Part shown: in pieces, positions 19,411-30,245 of the stretch
Numbering within the stretch: the stretch's first letter is position 1
Layout of the letters: every line of letters begins with the position of its first letter
Assembly (NCBI GenBank): GCA_020466095.1
Contig: CM035807.1
Location: 52,666,752 to 52,730,751, forward strand
Origin: Chlorops oryzae
Taxonomy: Eukaryota; Arthropoda; Insecta; Diptera; Chloropidae
Length of the DNA: 64,000 nt
Direction of reading: 5' to 3'
Made by a program: the position numbers and the translations under genes
The notes under the pieces: model-generated
Seen by the model: the letters and a program-made list of their open reading frames with translations, nothing else
Database searches by the model: none
Told to the model about the DNA's origin: nothing

Positions 19411-19710
19411 ATGAAACCAACATTAACTGAGGCATTATTAGAAGACCCTACAGCCGGCCCCCGTCCTCTCAGCATCAAGGAATATCAGGCGAGACAATTA
19501 GAGAAATCCAAAAAGGAATCTGAAGAAAAGGAAGCCAAATTGACAACTATACCCCAGCATAAACGTCCAAAAAGAAGAGGAGGTGCCAAAAATAAATTGC
19601 GAAGACTACGTGCAACCCTCATCAGGCAGGCTAAATCAACAAACAACCCAGAAACTTGGAAGAAGATAGGACGATTGGAAGAGCAGCTGAAAACCAAGAG
19701 TGCTGAATAG
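19411..19710 (+). CDS. Small basic ORF of W, unknown function
   Basis: 99 residues from ATG 19411: a Lys/Arg/Glu-rich protein with a central basic patch (KRPKRRGGAKNKLRRLR) and no recognised domain. It lies in the leader between the repeats and gag. 412-type elements carry small upstream ORFs, which supports but does not prove that this is expressed. The intact frame in an otherwise decayed element is mildly suggestive. Confidence 0.5.
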   Translation: MKPTLTEALLEDPTAGPRPLSIKEYQARQLEKSKKESEEKEAKLTTIPQHKRPKRRGGAKNKLRRLRATLIRQAKSTNNPETWKKIGRLEEQLKTKSAE

Positions 19711-19928
19711 CACCTTGCAACTTCAATTTACATTGGAAGTGGAAAGACGCGTATAACGCGGTCACTCCAATGAGGTAAAAAAAAAAATTTTTTTTTTTTG
19801 GAGTTTTTTCTACTTTCATAAATTAAAAAAAAAAAAAAAAAAAAAAGTTCTTTGCGGTAAAAATAAAATTTTCTTAGAATTTTTCTGCTTCAATAAATTT
19901 GAAAAAAAATTTTTTGTATAAAATCACA

Positions 19929-20129
19929 ATGGAGTATGAAATAATTATATTACGTTTTTGCACTGAAGGAAACAAATTTTTAAAATTTAATGTAAGACTA
20001 GATAGAGACGTAGATGCAACATTACTCGAAGCTACCCTCGATTCCATTCAAATAATAAATAGAGCATTAGAACGACAAGGTATCATATCAATGAATGTTG
20101 AAGTATCAGCAAAAACAGTTTGTGAATAA
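19929..20129 (+). CDS. Small ORF of W, 66 residues, unknown
   Basis: From ATG 19929 (MEYEIIILRF...). Alternating hydrophobic and charged residues suggest a small alpha/beta fold. No family recognised. It precedes the myristoylation-motif ORF. Confidence 0.4.
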   Translation: MEYEIIILRFCTEGNKFLKFNVRLDRDVDATLLEATLDSIQIINRALERQGIISMNVEVSAKTVCE

Positions 20130-20216
20130 ATAAAAACAAAAAAAAAAATTTAATTAATAAATAAAATAAAAGAAACGTTATCTTTGAAATTTTTTGTAAA
20201 TCTACCAATTCTCACT

Positions 20217-20435
20217 ATGGGCGGCCAAAAATCTAAAATTCAGGATCCCAAAGCAAACGTTATAAACGAATTAGAAGTATCAACGAACATAATAAATCTA
20301 GAACCAATAGAAATTCTTTTAACCATTTTAACAGTCATTTCCTGTGTGGAATTAGCAATGAAAATATATACATTGCATAACAAATCAATTAAAAAGAAGA
20401 ATGTTAGTAAAGCTAATGATTTAGACAAAATATAA
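20217..20435 (+). CDS. Small ORF of W with N-myristoylation motif and transmembrane segment
   Basis: 72 residues from ATG 20217. It begins MGGQKSK, fitting the N-myristoyl signal (Gly2, Ser6). Residues about 35-55 (EILLTILTVISCVELAMKI) are a likely membrane segment followed by a basic stretch. It ends 13 bases before the gag ATG. It could be a membrane-anchored accessory protein; function unknown. Confidence 0.5.
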   Translation: MGGQKSKIQDPKANVINELEVSTNIINLEPIEILLTILTVISCVELAMKIYTLHNKSIKKKNVSKANDLDKI

Positions 20436-20448
20436 ATTATCTTGAGTA

Positions 20449-21419
20449 ATGGAAAGATGGACACAGATAAGTAATTTTTTAGAAGCAGAAAAACGGAATT
20501 TTATTCGAATTAGCAAACTCTTAAATAGAAACAGATATATAAGACCAGGTACAGTTCAAAGACATTTGCAAACATTGATTGAAATTTTTTACTCAATAAG
20601 AGCTACAATCAGTGCCAAATACGAAAAATTCACTAAGGAACACAAAGATTTAGCTTAAGCAATTTTTTGGAATTAAGAGACAAGCTATTAAAAATATTAG
20701 CAAGGTACGACATTGAGCATGAAATTTCTCATAATATTAGAGAACCAGCAGAAGTTGATTTGGGTTCCTTCGACCAGGACTCCACAAATTTTTAATCAGA
20801 ATCTGACAATTACGAAGACGCAACAAATTTTTTAAGCCTTCTGTTTGACGATAATCCATCAACACAAATAAAAATGTCACAACCGGATTTAATAAGACTA
20901 GCAGCCTCAATACTGAGCAATTTTGATGGGCGTCCTCAAAATTTGCAAGCATTCCTTGACTCTTTGGAATTACTTAAAACAGTAGTCGGAGGACACGAAG
21001 AGATAGCTGTTAATTTAATAAAAATAAATTGAAACGAGATTCAAAAAGACTAATAACTAACGAAGCTACAATAGATGAAATAAAAATTAAATTACAATCA
21101 AAATGTAAAGGGGAATCCACTAAAGCTTTACAAGAAAAAATTAAAAATATTAAAGAAGAAAAGAAAACCGCCACGGGTTTTTAGCACAGAAATACGAGAA
21201 CTGACTAAGCAATTAGAAAGTGCTTACATCACAGACGGCTTAACGTCCGAATTAGCATCCACATATTCGGCACAGGTTGCGGTGGATGCATTTAAAGCAA
21301 ATTCCTTGAACCCTGAAGTAAAACTGGTTATGAAAAGCGGACAGTTCAGCAGTGTCGAAGGCGCTGTTGCAAAATTCATGGAGGCTAGTAATGACGCTAC
21401 CAATCACTCAAGTAACATC
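20449..21419 (+). pseudogene. W Gag, N-terminal and capsid part, interrupted by Z
   Basis: Starts ATG 20449 (MERWTQISNFLE), continuing after frame changes and stops into ILSNFDGRPQNLQAFLDSLELL (about 20915-20975), typical of 412/mdg1 Gag, then TKQLESAYITDGL and SGQFSSVEGAVAKF. In-frame stops near 20795 and 21029, and another near 21181, disable it. Z inserted after codon ...SSNI at 21419; the reading continues at 25197. Confidence 0.82.
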
Positions 21420-21754
21420 TGTCACGAGTCCAGAGCTTTCCAATGTCAGGATCGTTCGCTACTGGACAAGCAACACTTTAGATTCCCAACGATCTATCAA
21501 CCCTTAAATAAAAGGACAGAATCAAATTTATAAAAACAAAAGTATTTTTATTGAGATCCTTTAAGGCGACGAACGAAGTTTATTAAAGAATATTTATTCA
21601 GAAGTATTTCGTACGTTGAAATCGAATCATCTTTAGTAAGAAAATTTGTCTTACTAGGTAAAACTTTCAGATCATTTACAAGCCTCCTATATTATTTCGT
21701 TTTTGTGACTTTAGTAGACTAGTCGATAATTTTTAATATATTTCTCGTGTGACA
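21420..21754 (-). repeat. 3' LTR of Z
   Basis: 335 bp, differing from the other LTR by a few single-base changes and compensating one-base indels in homopolymers. Confidence 0.92.
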
Positions 21755-21892
21755 ACTCGGCCATCCTCATCGGAATCGTCCTCGATTTCCTGATCTTCCA
21801 GTTTTGCTAATGGTTGGCACCAAGGCTTAATCTTGTCCGAGGCAAGGACCGATAAAAACTTTTTTTGTGTGAGTTGGAGTCCCGGAATGTCC

Positions 21893-23252
21893 TCAATTAA
21901 ATATCGATCGTTTTCCCAAGGACTTTGTTACAATATAAGGACCTCTATACTTCGGTTCCAACTTACGAGACTCGCCGGTTGCGATCGGTTCATTTTCGAT
22001 AACAACAAGATCATCTATAAGATATTGATGAGGTTCTGCATGTTTTTGGTCAAACCGTCTTTTCCAACGCTCCTGTTCCTTGCTAATATTAATAAGCGCA
22101 AGTCCACGCTTTTGTTCTATGCCTAATTCCTTCGCCCCTGCATCGCAATCTATATTGACTGCGGCTAAAAGTCTATTGTGTACAATATCGCGAATCTTGA
22201 AATCAAATACCAATTCGTTTGGCGAAAACCCTGTTGTTTCATTCCTTTGAGAGTTGACGACCCATTGTAGGTTTCGAAGTTGCTGATCCCATTCCCTTGG
22301 ATCAGCGCTTGATTTTCGTAGATATGTACTGATGAGTTGGTTGGCGCGCTCTACCTGACCGTTTGCCCGGGGTGTACGAACAGACGTTTTCACATGTATC
22401 ATGTTGTTAGCTTCACAATACGACTCGAAATTCCTAGATGTAAAAAGCGCTTCCTCTATCGCTTACGATGACTACAGGAAGTCCAAAATAGCTCGTCATT
22501 TCATTAAGAACGTTGATGACTCTGGCTGTTTTTGTATCCCGAACTGCTTTCACGACTAAAAACTTACTAAAAGCGTCTGATATGGCAACCACGTAACTGT
22601 TTCCCTTCTTACTCCTGATGAACGGGCCCAAGTGGTCGATATGGACATGGCGGAAAGGTATGGGCTCAGGTTCTTCACAGTACAAGCGTCCCTCCGGCTT
22701 ACCTCCAACAAGTCTTATTGTAGCAGCATTCGATACAGCTAGATATATAGGTCTTTACATACTTCCGATATTCGGAAACCAGAAGGTCTGTTTAATACGT
22801 TCAATGGTCTTTTCAAGTGCAAAATGGCCCATATTGTCGTGACAAAGCTGCACAATTCGCCAACGAACGCTTTTTGGAACCACAAACAAAATTCCATTTT
22901 CGACCTTTCGATACAATCGGCTATTCTGGATAACATAGTCCTGTTTCAGCTGCTTTTTGTTTGGTGAACCACGATCTCCTTGAAGAACCAGGATGATGTC
23001 CCGCAATTGCGTGTCTTGGATCTGCATAGTAAAAAGCCAATCTTTAGTATCGATAGTTACCTTGTTAACGGTCTGTTCATTCTTGATCGCAGGTGGTACT
23101 CGACTCAAAGCGTCTACGTGAGCCATTTTGCTTCCTTCCCGACGGACGGCATTTAAATGTTTTTTTCCGTCTTTACCAAGCGAGTCCTTTGTTGAAACCA
23201 GATTCGTTTTCTCCAACCAGCAAACATTTTTTTCCAGGACGAGTTTCTGCAA
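21893..23252 (-). pseudogene. Z Pol remnant: RNase H end and integrase
   Basis: 23252 down: HVDALSRV (RNase H end), then zinc finger H...H with LCHDNMGHFALEKTIERIKQTFWFP; core with HIDHLGP (about 22620-22645), VSDRGSAF (about 22440) and RTPRANGQVERANQ (about 22360), so the D, D, E residues are present. The reading is split into three frames (23252-22755, 22685-22434, 22402-21893). Integrase joins element DNA to the genome; this copy is inactive. Confidence 0.83.
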
Positions 23253-23309
23253 TCATCCCCAAGTAATAAATCTTTACCTAGTAGAATATCGTTGTTCAAA
23301 AGATTATCA

Positions 23310-24057
23310 TCAAACGATTAAAATCTCCTGTTCATAAATTTCGTTATCGATTTCGAGTTTAGCATTAATTTTAGAGTTACAGGTATATGCCCCACCTCCG
23401 AAGCCCTTCAAGGGGACTGAACAAACCCCTTTCAAAAAATCTTTCGCAAATGTTTTACGCACGAGAGTTCGATCACTGCCGGGATCGACGAAAGCATCTG
23501 TTGGACAATCGTTGATTTTAATTTTCTTAATCAGCGTCTCTTCCACCGTTTTATTCACGTTAATGACGTTTACGTTTGTCTTCTTTTCCGGACAAACTTC
23601 CGTTTTGTGAGTTGTACGTTTACAAATTCCACAGCGTTCTTTTTTTTGCGGCTCAGGACATTTTAGTGCGTAATGCCCATTTTGCCCACAATTAAAAACA
23701 TTTAATGTCGGATACCGTTTTCTTATCAATTTGTTTTTCGTTATTCGAGCTCTCAGTTCCAGTTCCGTAAAATTTTTTTCTATCTGTACTGTGAGAATTG
23801 TTTCGCAAAAATTCTTCAAAGCAATCACGAAGTTCTTTAACCTTTTGAATTTCATGGCAGCGGTTGCTCTTTGAAGTTCGGTATTTTTCACCCCATTTCG
23901 AATATAAATTTATTATTGCCCTTTCACTTATATTAAACCGAACGCCCGAAAGCACAAACACGGAAACAGAAGTCACTAACATTCTCACCTTGCTTACGCG
24001 TAGCTTGACACATTTCTTCATGTATCTCAGCTTCATCATACTCACGTCCAAATTCAA
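23310..24057 (-). pseudogene. Z Gag C-terminus with zinc knuckles, and aspartic protease
   Basis: Contains one knuckle lacking its first Cys (VFNCGQNGHYALKC), a canonical CGICKRTTHKTEVC, then a retropepsin-like segment with DPGSDRTLV in place of D(S/T)G (about 23470-23500). A frame change near 23890-23930 separates it from the upstream gag. The segment ends at the internal deletion. Confidence 0.75.
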
Positions 24058-24686
24058 CCAAGTAGCTCACGAGAAAAATCATTAAGATTGGAGAAACTGG
24101 AAGGTATTCCATCGAGCCAGAGCCTTGCGGCACCTTTTACCTTACTGAATACCGCAAGCATTAGACAGCGTTCGTCCCAGTGATATGCCTCCTCCGATTC
24201 TTTGACACGATTTATAAACTGTTCCGCAGATATCGACATCTCACTATTTGGATTGAACTCGGGAATGGTTTCCGCTATTTCCCTTACAGAAAAGACATTT
24301 CGTACAGGTTCATTCACACTTGCTGCACTAGCATTGGTATTTAACTGTCGCTCAGTATCAGGGATCGTATTTTGAAGAATTCCATTATCGTGGCCACTAT
24401 CATTGACACTAGTTGCGACGTTGGCTTGATTGTTCATACTTTGCATCACAGACACGAACATCGAACGCAGCTCGGCAATTTGGTCTCGTAATTGCGCCAC
24501 TTCATTAGACTCATTCCGCATAGTGGACACATCCCTATTCAGGACCAGATTTTCGTCTATTTCATCGCTACCTCGCGATTCGTTTAATCGCAACACCAAT
24601 TCAGTTTTATTTCCACTCGTGTTTAAACCACTTTGTCGCAGCAGCTCTTTGAGCTGGTCGATTCGTAAAGATTGTAATTTAATCAT
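24054..24686 (-). CDS. Z Gag with N-terminal SAP domain
   Basis: 210 residues from ATG 24686. Residues 5-36 (LRIDQLKELLRQSGL...LVLRL) fit the SAP helix-turn-helix, a DNA/chromatin-binding motif. Residues 65-100 form a short coiled coil; 140-210 resemble the retrotransposon Gag capsid (EFNPNSEMSISAEQFINRV, RLWLDGI). A frameshift near 24060 ends it early; capsid sequence continues in another frame (24133-23933). The SAP domain could tether Gag to chromatin. Confidence 0.78.
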   Translation of the reverse strand: MIKLQSLRIDQLKELLRQSGLNTSGNKTELVLRLNESRGSDEIDENLVLNRDVSTMRNESNEVAQLRDQIAELRSMFVSVMQSMNNQANVATSVNDSGHDNGILQNTIPDTERQLNTNASAASVNEPVRNVFSVREIAETIPEFNPNSEMSISAEQFINRVKESEEAYHWDERCLMLAVFSKVKGAARLWLDGIPSSFSNLNDFSRELLG

Positions 24687-24857
24687 TATGAACAGGCTCT
24701 ATTACAGGACAATAAAAGTATTTCGCTATTTTAAGCACTTGTAAGGATTTTGTAAACTGTACACGCAAACCCTTGAATGTTAGTGTTCAAATTTAAAGAG
24801 CAACAAAAGAACCAACGAAGAACAAGGATCGCTTGAGGATTGATCCCACTTCTGATA

Positions 24858-25192
24858 TGTCACGAGTCCAGAGCTTTCCAATGTCAGGATCGTTCGCTAC
24901 TGGACAAGCAACACTTTAGATTCCCAACGATCTATCAACCCCTTAAATAAAAGGACAGAATCAAATTTATAAAACAAAAGTATTTTTATTAGATCCTTTA
25001 AGGCGACGAACGAAGTTTATTAAAAGAATATTTATTCAGAAGTATTTCGTACGTTGAAATCGAATCATCTTTAGTAAGAAAATTTGTCTTACTAGGTAAA
25101 CTTTCAGATTATTTACAAGCCTCCTATATTATTTCGTTTTTGTGACTTTAGTAGACTAGTCGATAATTTTTAAATATATTTCTCGTGTGACA
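24858..25192 (-). repeat. 5' LTR of Z
   Basis: 335 bp, TGTCACGAG...GTGTGACA; followed outside by CATC. Confidence 0.92.
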
Positions 25193-25196
25193 CATC

Positions 25197-25472
25197 ATGT
25201 TCTATAACAGAAGACAGTATAGAAATTTTAATAAATACAATAATCGTGGAAGTAACTATATTGGTGGACGCGGCAACCACAATCGTGGTAATTTGCGAGG
25301 CCGAGGTCGTTCCTATCCAAATATGAACTATAGAAATTATAATAATTTTAATAACAGAAACAACTTCAGAGGAAGAAATAGAGGCAACACCACGAATCAA
25401 CCCAGTAGGAGTGTTAGGTCATTGAATACCGAACAAACGACGGAAAACCTGCAAACTCCACAACAAAATTAA
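25197..25472 (+). CDS. W Gag C-terminal RG/N-rich tail
   Basis: Continues W gag after the Z insertion (..SSNI|MFYNRRQY). About 91 residues very rich in Arg, Gly and Asn (GGRGNHNRGNLRGRGRSY...), an RNA-binding tail that replaces the zinc knuckle, as in mdg1/412 Gag. The ATG here is internal to gag and not a start. Confidence 0.8.
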   Translation: MFYNRRQYRNFNKYNNRGSNYIGGRGNHNRGNLRGRGRSYPNMNYRNYNNFNNRNNFRGRNRGNTTNQPSRSVRSLNTEQTTENLQTPQQN

Positions 25473-28400
25473 ATAGCGCAACAAAAACTCTTTACACATT
25501 TAATCTGCATCTCAATAGTTATATTTCTGCAAAAATACTTTTGAACAACACCATTAACACCTTTTTAATTGACACCGGAGCAGACATATCTGTCTTTAAA
25601 ATTGATTCAATAGATATTTCCAGTAGAACACAAATAAATACCTTCCAAAAACTAACACTAAACGGAATAGGACAAGGTTCAATAAGTACAATAGGCACAA
25701 TAACCACAGATCTAATATGCGACGACCTATTAATTAAACATGAATTTCACATTGTAAAAGACAACTTTCCAATCCCATGCACGGGCATACTCGGTTAAGA
25801 TTTCCTTAAAAAATACAACTGTATTATAGACTACCAGCCAGATCAAGACTGGCTTGTATTAAGAGCAACAGAGTACCATGAAGATTTGGCCATCCCTATG
25901 CGAAATTCACCCAATATAAATTCATTAACAGTGCCCGCAAGAGCGGAAGTAATTCGGTTAATTAACATCAATCAAAATGATAATAATATCTTCATTCCTC
26001 AACAAGAAATCCATCCAGGCGTATTTGTGGCCAATACAATCGCAAATAAGTCACAAACTTTTGTTAGAATAATCAATACGAACAATCAAAATATAACAAT
26101 CAAAAACTTGAATGTAAAAACTGAAAATTTCGAAAATTACGAAATAATCGCACCAAGAAACACAAATGAAAACTCGGAAGAAAAACTAAATAAATTGCGA
26201 AAAAATTTCCCACTATTTGCATATGAAAATCTGAATAAATTATGTACAGAATATATAGACATTTTCGCGTTAGAAACAGCAAAAATTACATTCAATAATT
26301 TCTATAAACAGAAATTACGCCTTAACAATGATGACCCAGTCTACAGGAAAAATTATCGCATACCGCACGCACATAAAGAAGAGATTGTAAAACAGATTGA
26401 TAAGCTTATAAAAGATGAAATAATAGAACCATCCACATCAGAATATAATAGTCCGATTTTATTGGTACCGAAAAAATCTCTTCCCGGAAGCAATACTAAG
26501 AGATGGAGGTTAGTAGTTGACTTCAGAGAAATTAATAAAAGATTAACGGCTGACAAATTCCCACTACCAAGAATAGACGATATTCTTGATCAACTAGGCA
26601 GAGCTAAATTTTTTTCATGTTTGGATCTTACATCCGGTTTTCACCAGATCGAACTCGATAGCGCGTCAAGAAATATAACATCATTTTCAACAGATAATGG
26701 AAGTTACCAGTTCAAACGATTGCCTTACGGTCTCAAAATCGCGCCGAACTCATTCCAAAGAATGATGACTCTGGCATTTGCAGGTTTATCACCCGCACAA
26801 GCATTTCTTTATATGGACGATTTGGTGGTGTTGGGATGTTCAGAAAAGCACATGCTCAGGAATTTACGTGACGTTTTTGAAATTTGCCGAAAATATAATT
26901 TGAAATTGCATCCCGAAAAGTGTTTATACTTTAACAGAGAAGTCACTTATTTAAGGCATAAATGTACTGACAAGGGTATTTTGCCCGACGAAAGCAAATA
27001 TGACACCATATTAAACTATCCTACCCCCAAAAAGGCAGACGAAGTAAAAAGATTCGTCGCATTTTGCAATTATTACAGAAGATTTATAGAAAATTTGGCT
27101 AGGTATTCAAGAGTTGTAACAAGATTATGCAGAAAAAATGTACCTTTTGAGTGGACAGATGAATGTAAACAATCATTATAGTATTTAAAAAATTCATTAC
27201 TACAACCACAAATATTACAATACCCCGATTTTAATAGAAATTTTTATATCACAACAGACGCAAGCGGATTGGCCTGCGGAGCGGTGCTAACACAGCAGTA
27301 TGATGATAAACAATTACCCATAGCATATGTATCACGCTCATTTACAAAGGGTGAATGTAATAAATCGACAATAGAAAAAGAATTAGCAGCAATACATTGG
27401 GCAATAAATTACTTTCGACCATACATATATGGCAAGAGATTTTTCATAAAAACAGATCATCGCCCTCTTACATACTTATTTTCAATGAAGAACCCATCTT
27501 CAAAATTAACACGCATTCGATTAGATTTAGAAGAGTATGACTTTGTGGTGGAGTATATAGCAGGAAAGGAAAACTATGTAGCGGATGCGCTATCCCGCAT
27601 AGATATTTATGATTTTAAGAAAATGACACAAAATATTGAGACAAAAATCTCAGTAATCACTTGTTAAAAAAGCAAAAAAGAGACTAAAAAGGAAAACGAA
27701 AATTTAAGTGTTAAGGAAGAAAAGCCTAAAATATATGAAGCGCTATACAAATATGAAGTAAAAAGACATGTCCAGCTCATCTTCACCCCACCAAAACTAG
27801 TTTTGAGAAAAGGAAAGAGGATTAGTAGCTTTATTTATATTGATGACCTTTTTGTTAATGAAAAAGTTGACTTAGGCCAATTATTTTCTAGGCTTAACGC
27901 AAAAGCCGATAAGTTAGGCATCAAAAAATTACAAATTTCCATGGAAGATAAATTATTCGAAAATATAAACATAGATGAATTCAAAGAAAAGGGCAATAAT
28001 ACACTTAAGCAACTGACCATTGCAATAACTCCCAGAATTAATCATGTTACGGACAAAGAATCCATACAAAAGATACTTAGAAAATTCCACGATGATCCTG
28101 TTAATGGTGGCCACCCAGGTATCAATCGAACGAGCAATAAAATAAAACAATATTACCAGTGGAAAAACATGTCACGATACATTAAAAAATACGTTAAACA
28201 ATGCATACAATGCAACAAAAGCAAAATAGTGAAGCATAATAGAGACCCCATGACAATTACTGACACTCCTAGTAAACCTTTCCAAATAGTACAGATTGAC
28301 ACAATAGGACCATTACCAACATCAGAAAATGGGAATGAATACGCTATTACAATTCTATGCGATTTATCAAAATATCTGGTTACAATTCCAGTAGCTAGCA

Positions 28401-29098
28401 AACATGCTTAAACAATAGCAAAGGGAATTTTTGATAATTTCATCCTCACTTTTAGTCAAGTTAACTCAATTATTACCGATATGGGAACGGAATATAAAAA
28501 TTCGGTATTTGAAGAGTTATGCAAACTATTGAATATCGAACATCGAACGTCGACACCGTATCATCATCAAACGTTAGGCTCAGTAGAACGAGTACATCGA
28601 ACATTTAACGAATACGTATATACTTATATATCAGTAGAAAAAACTGATTGGGATGAGTGGTTGAAATATTTCACTTATTGTTATAACACAACCCCATCTA
28701 CAGCACATGGCTACTGCCCGTTCGAATAAGTTTTCGGTAAAAAACCACCCAAGTATGAAATTCTATCGCATACAACAATTAAGCCAATCTACAATCATGA
28801 GGCATATAATAAGGAAGTTAAATTTAGACTCCAAATAGCACAAGAAAGAGCTCACAGAATATTGCAACAAAGCAAGCTAAATACAAAAAATTATTATGAT
28901 AAAAATGTAAATAGTATAAACATAAAGATAGCAGATTTAGTTTTGGTTAAGGATGACACAGGTCATAAATTAGACAATGCATACAGGGGCCCTTATAGTG
29001 TTGAAAAGGTAGATTATAGAAATAATTTTCATTTAAAATGTAATAATAAAACTATAATTATACATCAGAATAGACTTAAGCTATTCAATAAAGAATAA
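25473..29098 (+). pseudogene. W Pol: protease, RT, RNase H, integrase, with multiple stops
   Basis: Protease LIDTGADISV (about 25566-25595). RT 25886-27181 with VVDFREINKR, DLTSGFHQIEL and YMDD (about 26812-26823). RNase H from about 27245 (TTDASGLACGAVL) to 27600 (ADALSRI). Integrase zinc finger about 28080-28220 and core QIDTIGP, ITDMGTEY, GSVERVH. Stops: TAA 25797, TAG 27179, TAA near 27667, 28411 and 28729. Domain content is complete, so damage is by point mutation and not by large deletion. Confidence 0.88.
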
Positions 29099-29238
29099 AA
29101 CCAAATAAACAAAACAAAAAAAAAAAAAAAAAACCACAAAAAAAATATACATATATATATATTAATAAAGATACAAGATACACATATTTAAAATTGTGAA
29201 ACCTTAGAATGATCGTACAGTTGTAAAATCAGTCTTTT

Positions 29239-29251
29239 AAAGGAAGGAAGG
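29239..29251 (+). promoter_or_regulatory. Polypurine tract of W
   Basis: AAAGGAAGGAAGG immediately before the 3' LTR. Confidence 0.75.
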
Positions 29252-29547
29252 TGTGGTGAACGAATGACATATCAAAGCATAAAGAACAAACGCACTGATG
29301 TCGCCGAACTTCACGCGGCGCAAAAGCATAATAAACAAATGTACTCAGAATGCCGAAGCTCACGCGGCGCATCATATTTCCAACTTGGTTCATTGCGCTC
29401 CGCACAAGTCTTATGATCGCGATAAGCACAGTACAATTTAAAGTCACTGAACCCCAAAAGTGCATAGCGTTTGGAAAGCACTTGTTGATTCAATAAACAA
29501 TACTTCGATGCATTTGGTGCGGTTAGATTCATTGACCACTTTTGCAT
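29252..29547 (+). repeat. 3' LTR of W, left part
   Basis: First 296 bp, matching 18587-18882. Interrupted by the E1 array; the last three bases CAT are duplicated at 59855-59857. Confidence 0.93.
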
Positions 29548-30224
29548 TGTTGTGAGTCGTCTCTACTCACAACCCTTCTGTATCGCCTCTGATCTACCGT
29601 CATAACCAAAACATAATCAGCTGTGATTGAAATAGCCAAAGACCTTGAAGTGAAAGCTGAGAAAAAACTGCAAGCTCACTTTTAAGGCCAGAACAACAAC
29701 AACAAACAAACTCAAAGGCGAAGCCAACAGCCGCAAGGTAATATGATCGTTGGCATAAAGAAGTAAACGACAGCCAAAGCGACGAACAGCGAGAACAACA
29801 AAGAGTGAGAACGACGACAGGCGAGAACGGCGGGCAGCGAGAATGACGAGCAAGAAAACAGCAAGGGTTGCAGTTTCGGCAAGAAACTGAAGACTAGACA
29901 CTTTCTCCCTATAAAAGCAAATGATCGATATCTGGAAGAGGACTTGCATTTTAGTTTCCAAAGTCTCAATTCGAATCGGCTGTACTCATCAAGCGGCAAC
30001 AGCGACTAGAACGTGGACTTTAAGTGTTAGTTAGTACTAGGAAGTATTTCGAGTGTAAGAAGGAGTTTTAGCTTAGGAATAATTCATGTAAAATAAACAA
30101 GAGGACTATAAATTAATAAAAGAATTTGAATGAATTTATTGTTTGTCCTTGTTTTTATTTTTACATGAAAAAAGGGATTCAGGTGTATCCTTCTTCTAAG
30201 AATACGCACGGAAAACCTTTAACA
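29548..30224 (+). repeat. E1 LTR1 (677 bp)
   Basis: TGTTGTGAG...TTTAACA. Starts with a perfect 9-bp stem (GTTGTGAGT/ACTCACAAC). TATAAAAG at 29910-29917; AATAAA signals near the end. Lacks 121 bp present in LTR2 and LTR3 (after GTTTCGGCAA). Confidence 0.93.
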
Positions 30225-30225
30225 T

Positions 30226-30245
30226 TGGCGCAGCCGGTATTCAAC
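30226..30245 (+). promoter_or_regulatory. Primer-binding site of E1 copy 1
   Basis: TGGCGCAGCCGGTATTCAAC, one base from the LTR; tRNA-Ser-like with one mismatch in the first 11 bases. The E2 site is the same except near its 3' end. Confidence 0.78.

Larger units (their letters stand above)
21420..25192 (-). mobile_element. Z: internally deleted gypsy element with SAP-domain Gag
   Basis: LTRs of 335 bp (21420-21754 and 24858-25192; TGTCACGAG...TGACA) flanked by CATC (21416-21419, 25193-25196). Minus-strand gag, zinc knuckles, protease and integrase are present. RT and nearly all of RNase H are deleted (junction within about 23250-23310). No canonical TGG primer site abuts the 5' LTR. Confidence 0.92.

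Noticed and set aside
29617..29999. Leu/Phe-rich minus-strand ORFs (also 44309-44602 and 59126-59419)
   Set aside because: Antisense of E1 LTR repeats rich in AAC/CGA; low-complexity hydrophobic product, not a membrane protein gene.
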